A stretch of DNA of 5,307 nt from Acidobacteriota bacterium (GTDB lineage: Bacteria; Acidobacteriota; Terriglobia; Terriglobales; Acidobacteriaceae). Position 1 is the stretch's first letter, and every line of letters starts with the position of its first letter. Below the pieces are notes generated by a model, which saw nothing but the letters and a program-made list of their open reading frames with translations, was not told the origin of the DNA and searched no databases. Position numbers and translations under genes: made by a program. Shown here one piece after another: positions 1 through 5,307 of this stretch. The stretch covers positions 1-5,307 of the forward strand of contig JAJZIF010000308.1 of NCBI GenBank assembly GCA_021810735.1, written 5' to 3'.

Positions 1-1225
1 GCTGGCGTACCACACGGCCTATCTGAAAACGCATTATGCAAAAGAATTTATGGCCGCGTTGCTGACCTCGGAAGTGAGCAAGCCGGACAATGTCGTGAAG
101 TACATCAAGGAATGCCGCGAGATGGGCATTGCCGTCGAGCCGCCGGATGTGCGCGCCAGTGACGCCGACTTCACGCCCCATGGGGAAGCGATTCGATTCG
201 GTCTGGCCGGCATAAAAAATGTGGGTCAAAACGCGATCGCCTCCATTCTGCAAGTCCGCAGTCAGCTGGTACAGGAAGGCAAGACATTTACTTCGTTTTG
301 GGATTTTTGCGAGCGCATCGATCTCCGTGTGATGAACAAGCGCGTACTGGAGTCGCTGATCAAGAGCGGCGCTCTCGACTGTTTCGGACCGCGCGCGGCA
401 CTGATGGCCGCTATCGATACGGCCATTGAGCGCGCGCAAAAATCGCAGCGCGATGTGGCTGCGGGTCAACATGGATTGTTTGGATTGTTCAACGACGCGC
501 CGGCGACCGGTCCAGCGCGGCAGGATGAATTGCCGAACATTCCCGATTGGGACGAAGTGCAGCGCCTGCAACACGAGAAAGATGTCCTCGGATTTTATGT
601 CTCCGGCCATCCGCTGGGGAAATATGCAGAGAAACTGCGCAATCTGAAAGGTGTTGTCGATACCCAGACGGCCCTTGAAATGACGCCCGCGCCCAGCATG
701 GGACGGCGGGATGCGCAGAATGAAAATGAAATTTCGATTGCCGGAATTCTGACTGGGGTACGTGTGGCCAAGTCGCGCAAAGGCGATTTGTATGCGCAGG
801 CATCGTTAGAAGATCTCACCGGCAAGATCGATCTCGTCTGCTTCCCAGATGCCTATAAACGGATGGCTGAGAATTTGAAGATCGATGTGCCGGTGCTGGT
901 TCGCGGCGTGCTGCGCGGAGAAGAAGACGCGGCGCCGAAGCTGGCGATTTCGAACATCACAGCGCTCGAAGATGTGAAGGTCAAGCTTCCCGGCAGCCTG
1001 CGGATTCGTATCGCGCTCGACCGCGTCAGCGAGCCTGCGCTCACAGAACTCCACGCGATGATGCTGGCCACGCCGGGGACAGGCAGGGTCCTGCTGGACT
1101 TTGAGCAGAGGGATGAATATCTGGTGGTGCTGGAACCCGAGGGTCTCAGCGTAGCCGCCGACAAAGACTTCATCGAACGCGTGGAGGAATTAATCGGAGC
1201 AGGCACGGTCCGGGTCATCGAGTAG
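1..1225 (+). CDS. dnaE: DNA polymerase III alpha subunit (DnaE), C-terminal 407 residues, 5' truncated by window edge
   Basis: This is the catalytic subunit of the replicative DNA polymerase, acting in the cytoplasm with the sliding clamp and clamp loader. The first full codon is at position 2; the reading frame is open to the edge, so the ATG at 50 is internal (it lies inside the conserved block YLKTHYAKEF-MAALLTSE). About a third of a typical ~1160-residue protein is visible. Visible residues 1-60 are the end of the fingers region. Residues ~66-86 (GLAGIKNVGQ) are a helix-hairpin-helix DNA-binding segment. Residues 156-160 (QHGLF) fit the beta-clamp motif, and 192-205 hold the family signature EKDVLGFYVSGHPL. 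Residues ~244-321 form the OB fold, and ~333-407 the C-terminal domain that binds tau in E. coli. The clamp motif and full C-terminus favour the replicative DnaE1 type over the error-prone DnaE2/ImuC type. The catalytic PHP and palm domains are off-window. The stop is TAG at 1223-1225. No frameshift is seen. Confidence 0.97.
   Translation, partial: LAYHTAYLKTHYAKEFMAALLTSEVSKPDNVVKYIKECREMGIAVEPPDVRASDADFTPHGEAIRFGLAGIKNVGQNAIASILQVRSQLVQEGKTFTSFWDFCERIDLRVMNKRVLESLIKSGALDCFGPRAALMAAIDTAIERAQKSQRDVAAGQHGLFGLFNDAPATGPARQDELPNIPDWDEVQRLQHEKDVLGFYVSGHPLGKYAEKLRNLKGVVDTQTALEMTPAPSMGRRDAQNENEISIAGILTGVRVAKSRKGDLYAQASLEDLTGKIDLVCFPDAYKRMAENLKIDVPVLVRGVLRGEEDAAPKLAISNITALEDVKVKLPGSLRIRIALDRVSEPALTELHAMMLATPGTGRVLLDFEQRDEYLVVLEPEGLSVAADKDFIERVEELIGAGTVRVIE
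467..481 (+). other. Beta-clamp-binding motif in DnaE (QHGLF)
   Basis: Five codons encode Q-H-G-L-F, followed by GLF. The position between the helix-hairpin-helix segment and the OB fold matches the internal clamp-binding motif of E. coli DnaE (QADMF). The Q and the final L-F fit the QxxLF-type consensus. This is the site through which the polymerase is tethered to the sliding clamp. Assignment rests on the pattern and its location. Confidence 0.8.
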
Positions 1226-1361
1226 CAAGCGGTTCTCTTGTGCCATGGAGCAGTTGGCCTCGGTCTCCAGGCTTCCGGCGCAGCTTTGGCCAGCCCATAC
1301 CCCAGTCTACAAAGTCCCATGTCCGATTTGGATCGGCGGAAGATTCTTTGCGTTGACGTCC
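1226..1361. other. Convergent intergenic gap between dnaE and the RND transporter gene
   Basis: The two genes end facing each other with 136 bp between their stop codons. The only stem I can find is weak: CCGAT / ATCGG with a 4-nt loop at 1323-1336, and no T-tract follows on either strand. No convincing intrinsic terminator, RNA gene or promoter is visible. On the minus strand the frame of the transporter stays open for 48 codons past its stop, but nothing in that translation is recognisable. Confidence 0.6.
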
Positions 1362-4300
1362 TTACCCCTGGGGTGTTTCGGCAATCGGGTTTTGCGGGCG
1401 AGATTTGCCATGGCCGGAAATTTTCTCCAATACAGTTTTCGTCAGGACATACAGCACAGGAATAAAGAATAGATTCAGGACCGTCGAAACCAACATCCCG
1501 CCAATGATGGTGGTGCCAATGGAGTGGCGGCCCGCCTGGCCCGCGCCGCTGGCGAATGCCAGAGGCAATATCCCAAGAATAAACGCGAACGACGTCATCA
1601 AGATTGGTCGCAGGCGCAGCTCCGCGGCTTCCATGGCCGCATCGGCAATGGAGCGGCCCTTCTTGCGCAGTTGTTCGGCGAATTCCACAATCAGGATCGC
1701 ATTCTTGGCGGCCAGGCCGATCAGCATCACCAAACCGATTTGGCAATAAACGTCGTCCGACAGCCCGCGCCACGACACGGCGGCCAAGGCACCCAGCACG
1801 GCCATCGGCACGGAGAGAAGAATGATGAACGGCAGCACGAAGCTCTCATAGAGCGCGGCCAGCGTGAGATAGACCACCAGGATTCCAAGGCCGAAGATGG
1901 TCGCCGCCTTGCCGCCGGATTCGATCTCCTGCAGCGCCAATCCCGTCCAGGAATATTGCATGCCCTGCAACATGTGTTTTTTGGCCAACTGTTCCATCCC
2001 GGTCAAGCCTTGTCCGCTGCTGACGCCCGGCGCAGAGGAGCCATCAATTTCCGCCGAACGGAAAAGATCGTAGTGACTGATGACCTGCGGCCCGGAAGTA
2101 TTCACGATCGTCACCAGGCTGTCGAGCGGCACCATCTGTCCGCTGCCGGACCGCACATAAAACGATCGCAGGTCCTGCGTATTCTTGCGGAATGCCTGGT
2201 CGGCCTGGACATAGACCTGGTAGGAACGGTTGTTAAAGATGAAGTTGTTCACGTACGCCGAACCCATGTAGACCTGCAGCGCGTCGCTGATCTGGCTTAA
2301 TGGGACATCCAGCACTTGAGCTTTCTGCCGGTCGATACTCACCTGCACCAAGGGGTCATTGGCCGTGAATGGAGTGAACAGGCCGGTCACTATCTTGTCC
2401 TGTCTGCCGGCGGCAACAATTTGATTGGCGACAGCGGCCAGGTCGGTGAGCGAATTGCCCCCCGTGTCCTGTAACTCAAACTGGAACCCGCCAAAGCTGC
2501 CGATGCCCTGAATCGCCGGAGGCTCAAACGGGATCACCAGGCCACCCTGGATCGCGAAGAGTTGCTGCCGCAGACGTCCGACCAATGCAGCAGCCGATTG
2601 TTTCTGGCCTTTGCGCTCGGAAAACGGCTTCAGAGAGGAAAAGATGATTCCGTAGTTGGACGCGGTGCCGGAGAAGCTGAAGCCGGTAACGGCGAAGGAA
2701 GCGGCGACTTCCGGTTGCCGGCTGAGAATCATCTGGGCTTGATTGGCCAGCTGATCCGTATAAGAAAGCGACGCGCCGGGGGGCGCTTGAATTTGCAAAA
2801 TAATGTAGCCCTGGTCTTCCTCCGGCACGAAGGCGGTGGGCACATGCAGGTACATGTATCCGGTGGCCGCCAGTCCAGCGGCGAACAGGAGCACCATGAG
2901 ATACCGCCAACGCAGCACCGAATGGATACTTCGCGCGTATCCGCTGGACGTTGCCTTGATGCCTCGGTCCACGGCATGTAAGAGTCCGTGATGGATTTTT
3001 TCCCGCCGCAGCAAAATCGCGGACAATGCCGGGGAGAGCGTCAGCGCATTGAACGCGGAAATTCCGATCGAGAACGCAATCGTCAAAGCGAATTGCCGGT
3101 AGAGAATGCCTGTGGTCCCAGGGAAAAACGACACCGGCACGAAGACCGCGATCAAAACCAGGGACGTGGCAATGACCGCGCTGGTCACTTCTCCCATCGC
3201 GTCGGAGGTCGCCTGATGGGAGTCCGGGGCACCCTCCGTAATATGGCGCTGCACATTTTCGATCACCACAATGGCATCGTCGACGACCAGTCCAGTGGCG
3301 AGGGTAATTCCGAACAGGGTCAGCGAGTTGATCGAGAAGCCAAAAACCTTAATGAAGGCAAATGTGCCGATCAGTGAGACTGGAATGGTGACTGCCGGAA
3401 TGATGGTGGCGCGCCAGTCCTGCAGAAAGAAAAAGATTACGACGATGACGATGACGATCGCCTCGGCCAGCGTGACCAGCACTTCGTGAATGGATTCCCC
3501 GACCACGGTGGTCGTGTCGAAGGCAATGGCGTATTTCAGGCCGGGCGGGAACGACTTCGACAATTTTTCCAGTTCGGCCTTCGCATCGCGATCGACGGTC
3601 AGCGCGTTCGCATTGCTCAATTGCTCCACGCCCAGTCCGACAGCACTGTATCCGTCGAATTTCAGGTCGGTCGCATAGGTCTGGGCGCCAAGCTGCGCGT
3701 ATCCGACATCCCTGAGCAACACGATTCCGTTCGGAGTATTTTTCAGGACGATATTGTTGAACTGCTGCGGACTGGTCAGCCTGCCAATGACGTTGACGGC
3801 AATTTGATACTGCTGTTTCGGATCTGCCGGCGGCGCGCCGAGCGCTCCGGCTGCAATCTCCACGTTTTGCTGCTGCAGCGCGGTGACCACGTCGGTTGCC
3901 GTCAATCCGCGCGCCGCCATTTTGGTGGGGTCTAGCCACAGACGCATTGCGTACTTGCGCTCACCGAAAATAATCGTATCGCCGACGCCGGGCACTCGCT
4001 TGATGGCATCGGAAACGTAGACGTCCACATAGTTGCTGATGAACTGGTTGGTGTACTGGCCGTGGTCGGAGTAAAACCCGGCGCCAAAAACAAAATTGGC
4101 ATTCGCCTTGTTGATGATGACGCCGAAGTTGTTGACCGTCGCGGGCAACTGCCCTTGCGCGCTGGCGACGCGGTTCTGTACGTCGACCGCTCCGATGTCC
4201 AGGTTGTATCCCGTCTTGAAGGTAATGGTGATCGTGCTGGTTCCGCTGTTGCTGCTGCTGGAGGTCATGTAGTCCATGCCCTCGACGCCGTTGATCGCCT

Positions 4301-4502
4301 CCTCCAGCGGAATCGTTACCGCCGATTCGACCTCCTGCGCGCTCGCCCCGACATATGTCGCTGTAACTGTTACTTGCGGAGGAGCCAGTTGCGGATAGAG
4401 CGAGATAGGCAGGGTGGGTATGACGACGACCCCGGCCAGGATGATCAACAGCGCGCAAACCGTGGCAAAGACCGGTCGATGAATAAAGAAATCAACAAAC
4501 AC
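1362..4502 (-). CDS. HAE1-family RND efflux transporter permease (AcrB/MexB-like), inner-membrane pump
   Basis: This is a proton-antiport exporter of the inner membrane that works as a trimer with a periplasmic adaptor and an outer-membrane channel. The 1046 residues match the family length (AcrB is 1049). The start is GTG at 4502: it gives the canonical N-terminus FVDFFIHRPVFA, has a Shine-Dalgarno sequence 9 nt upstream, and an in-frame TAG lies 6 nt upstream. Membrane segment TM1 is at ~10-29 and TM2-TM6 at ~342-495. TM7 is at ~535-552 and TM8-TM12 at ~867-1023. Two large periplasmic loops (~30-340 and ~555-865) carry the porter and docking domains. Proton-relay residues are intact: D408 and D409 in TM4 (GLVVDDAIVVIENV), K933 in TM10 (GLAAKNAILIVEF), and R963 and T970 in RLRPILMTS. 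All six phenylalanines of the AcrB distal drug pocket have counterparts: F137, F179, F603, F608, F610 and F621. The trimerisation arm (QNVEIAAGALG) is present. It looks functional and multidrug-like; the actual substrate cannot be read from sequence. It lies 86 bp downstream of the adaptor gene. Confidence 0.97.
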   Translation of the reverse strand: MFVDFFIHRPVFATVCALLIILAGVVVIPTLPISLYPQLAPPQVTVTATYVGASAQEVESAVTIPLEEAINGVEGMDYMTSSSSNSGTSTITITFKTGYNLDIGAVDVQNRVASAQGQLPATVNNFGVIINKANANFVFGAGFYSDHGQYTNQFISNYVDVYVSDAIKRVPGVGDTIIFGERKYAMRLWLDPTKMAARGLTATDVVTALQQQNVEIAAGALGAPPADPKQQYQIAVNVIGRLTSPQQFNNIVLKNTPNGIVLLRDVGYAQLGAQTYATDLKFDGYSAVGLGVEQLSNANALTVDRDAKAELEKLSKSFPPGLKYAIAFDTTTVVGESIHEVLVTLAEAIVIVIVVIFFFLQDWRATIIPAVTIPVSLIGTFAFIKVFGFSINSLTLFGITLATGLVVDDAIVVIENVQRHITEGAPDSHQATSDAMGEVTSAVIATSLVLIAVFVPVSFFPGTTGILYRQFALTIAFSIGISAFNALTLSPALSAILLRREKIHHGLLHAVDRGIKATSSGYARSIHSVLRWRYLMVLLFAAGLAATGYMYLHVPTAFVPEEDQGYIILQIQAPPGASLSYTDQLANQAQMILSRQPEVAASFAVTGFSFSGTASNYGIIFSSLKPFSERKGQKQSAAALVGRLRQQLFAIQGGLVIPFEPPAIQGIGSFGGFQFELQDTGGNSLTDLAAVANQIVAAGRQDKIVTGLFTPFTANDPLVQVSIDRQKAQVLDVPLSQISDALQVYMGSAYVNNFIFNNRSYQVYVQADQAFRKNTQDLRSFYVRSGSGQMVPLDSLVTIVNTSGPQVISHYDLFRSAEIDGSSAPGVSSGQGLTGMEQLAKKHMLQGMQYSWTGLALQEIESGGKAATIFGLGILVVYLTLAALYESFVLPFIILLSVPMAVLGALAAVSWRGLSDDVYCQIGLVMLIGLAAKNAILIVEFAEQLRKKGRSIADAAMEAAELRLRPILMTSFAFILGILPLAFASGAGQAGRHSIGTTIIGGMLVSTVLNLFFIPVLYVLTKTVLEKISGHGKSRPQNPIAETPQG

Positions 4503-4511
4503 TTTGAGCTA

Positions 4512-4516
4512 CCTCT
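4512..4516 (-). promoter_or_regulatory. Ribosome-binding site of the RND transporter (AGAGG), supporting a GTG start
   Basis: On the minus strand AGAGG ends 9 nt before the GTG at 4502. This spacing, the in-frame TAG at 4511-4509, and the canonical RND N-terminus that begins exactly here together fix the start. No ATG is available in frame upstream. Confidence 0.75.
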
Positions 4517-4562
4517 GCCTCGCAAAATGGAACGCTGTATTTCACAATGCCGTCACCTGGAT

Positions 4563-4582
4563 AGGCGCGATGCGATGCGCCC
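4563..4582 (-). other. Small GC-rich hairpin in the adaptor-transporter gap
   Basis: Read on the minus strand, GGCGC pairs with GCGCC across an 8-nt loop, with a possible outer G-U pair. It begins 6 nt after the adaptor's TAA stop. There is no U-run after it, so it does not look like an intrinsic terminator. It could be a weak intercistronic mRNA structure, or chance in GC-rich DNA. Confidence 0.35.
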
Positions 4583-4588
4583 GGAACC

Positions 4589-5307
4589 TTACGATATGGG
4601 CTGGACCGGTGCCCCATTTACCAGAAACTGCATTCCGGAAACGATGACTTTGTCGCCGACCTGCAAGCCGCTCTTGACTGCGTAGGAGTTGCCCACCGTG
4701 GTACCCAGTTCGATCGACTTTTGCACGGCAACGTCATGGCCGTTCTCGTTTTCCGCGACGAACACAAACTGTTGCCCGCCGACTTGGGTTACCGCAAGCA
4801 CCGGGACTGTGGGCGCGGGTGCCGTGCTCCAGGTAACGACAGCGCGGACCAGTTGCGCGTTGCGCAGCACGTCTGGCCGCGTATCTACCTTGGCTTTCAC
4901 TAGAATCGCCTGGAGTTGATTGTCGACCTGCGGAGAAACAAAATAGATCTTCGTGCGGGTCAGCACAGTACCGTCGCCGCTGGTAATTTCTATCGGCAGT
5001 CCAACGTGTACCCGTGCCGCTCTTTCAGCAGGAATATAGATGTAGGCCTCCAGTTGGGTGTTGTCGTCCACGGTGGTCAGCGTGGTGGTCGACGAAACGT
5101 AGTCGCCGACATGAACCGGAACATCGCCCACAATTCCGGTAAACGGGGCGCTGACGTGGAAATACGCCAGTTGCTGCTGTGCGGATTTGCGCGCGGCCAC
5201 GTCGGACTCATAGGTGGCCTTGGAGCTGTTATAGGTCTGCTCCGCCTGCTGTAAGGCCTGCTTGCTGGTGACACCCGCAGAGAAGAGAGCACGCTGGCGG
5301 GCGATAT
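4589..5307 (-). CDS. RND efflux periplasmic adaptor (membrane fusion protein, AcrA/MexA-like), C-terminal 238 residues, 5' truncated by window edge
   Basis: This periplasmic adaptor bridges the inner-membrane pump and the outer-membrane channel. The first full codon is at 5305-5303, and the frame is open to the edge, so the GTG at 5200 is internal. Visible residues 1-45 are the tip and descending helix of the alpha-hairpin. They contain R3-x3-L7-x6-S14, the spacing of the AcrA RLS motif that contacts TolC. Residues ~46-79 (YFHVSAPFTGIVGDV, then VHVGDYVS) are the second half of the lipoyl domain. Residues ~84-158 form the beta-barrel domain. Residues ~159-238 are the membrane-proximal domain, with VPVLAVTQVGGQQFVFV and the typical end VSGMQFLVNGAPVQPIS. 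Adaptors usually have 370-420 residues, so roughly 60% is seen. The signal peptide or lipobox, the first lipoyl half and the promoter are off-window. The order adaptor then pump on one strand indicates an operon. Confidence 0.95.
   Translation of the reverse strand, partial: IARQRALFSAGVTSKQALQQAEQTYNSSKATYESDVAARKSAQQQLAYFHVSAPFTGIVGDVPVHVGDYVSSTTTLTTVDDNTQLEAYIYIPAERAARVHVGLPIEITSGDGTVLTRTKIYFVSPQVDNQLQAILVKAKVDTRPDVLRNAQLVRAVVTWSTAPAPTVPVLAVTQVGGQQFVFVAENENGHDVAVQKSIELGTTVGNSYAVKSGLQVGDKVIVSGMQFLVNGAPVQPIS

Noticed and set aside
50..1225. The ATG at 50 as the start of a 391-residue gene
   Set aside because: The frame is open to the window edge, and the 16 residues before it (LAYHTAYLKTHYAKEF) are conserved DnaE sequence.
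1215..1361. Open frame of 48 codons past the transporter's stop, as a lost C-terminal extension
   Set aside because: The protein already has full family length with an ordinary tail, and the extra translation is not recognisable.
1364..1374. Palindrome ACCCC-T-GGGGT at the transporter's stop codon, as a terminator
   Set aside because: The centre is a single base, too short to form an RNA loop. It lies within the last codons, and no T-run follows.
1238..1472. Two 75-codon plus-strand frames starting in the convergent gap
   Set aside because: They run antisense into the conserved 3' end of the transporter gene, overlap each other and show no recognisable motif.
853..1773. A 306-codon minus-strand frame crossing from the transporter gene into dnaE
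   Set aside because: It is antisense to dnaE and out of frame in the transporter gene, and its R-, P- and S-rich translation is typical of a shadow frame in GC-rich DNA.
1524..2300. A 258-codon plus-strand frame inside the transporter gene
   Set aside because: It lies wholly antisense to well-conserved RND sequence and has a low-complexity composition rich in R, H, Q and G.
3439..3459. Short GACGAT-type repeats
   Set aside because: They encode the alternating Ile/Val residues of TM2 and are explained by codon use in a hydrophobic helix.
4245..4260. GCT/CTG trinucleotide run as a variable microsatellite
   Set aside because: It encodes the serine-rich stretch after YMT, a position where RND pumps such as AcrB are also Ser/Asn-rich. 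It is short and interrupted.
4062..4685. A 207-codon plus-strand frame spanning the adaptor-transporter gap
   Set aside because: It overlaps both real genes antisense, has no recognisable domain, and its composition is that of a shadow frame.
4589..5200. The GTG at 5200 as the start of a 203-residue adaptor
   Set aside because: The 35 codons upstream in the same frame encode the alpha-hairpin tip with the RLS motif, so the GTG is an internal valine.

Overview
The window holds parts of two ordinary bacterial chromosomal loci that converge. No undescribed system, mobile element, CRISPR array or RNA gene was found. The organism is a Gram-negative (diderm) bacterium with moderately GC-rich DNA. 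The evidence for a diderm is a tripartite RND efflux pump: an inner-membrane transporter plus a periplasmic adaptor that carries a TolC-docking motif. The style of the DnaE C-terminus and of both pump proteins resembles Acidobacteriota, but that is an impression from protein sequence and no search was run.

Layout. Positions 1-1225 (+ strand) are the last 407 codons of dnaE, the replicative DNA polymerase III alpha subunit. The gene is cut by the left window edge. The visible part includes a helix-hairpin-helix region, a beta-clamp-binding motif, the OB fold and the C-terminal domain. Positions 1226-1361 are a convergent gap of 136 bp with no convincing terminator. Positions 1362-4502 (- strand) are a complete 1046-residue AcrB/MexB-type (HAE1) RND transporter. 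It starts with GTG and keeps all proton-relay residues and the phenylalanines of the drug pocket. Positions 4503-4588 are an 86-bp gap with a ribosome-binding site and a small GC-rich hairpin. Positions 4589-5307 (- strand) are the C-terminal 238 residues of the periplasmic adaptor (membrane fusion protein), cut by the right window edge inside its alpha-hairpin.

How the genes work together. The adaptor and the transporter are very likely one operon, transcribed right to left, with its promoter beyond position 5307. Together they would form the inner-membrane and periplasmic parts of a proton-driven drug or solute exporter. The outer-membrane channel they need is not in the window. It cannot lie directly downstream of the transporter, because dnaE occupies that side in the opposite orientation. 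It must be upstream of the adaptor or elsewhere in the genome. dnaE is an unrelated housekeeping gene whose 3' end simply faces the operon.
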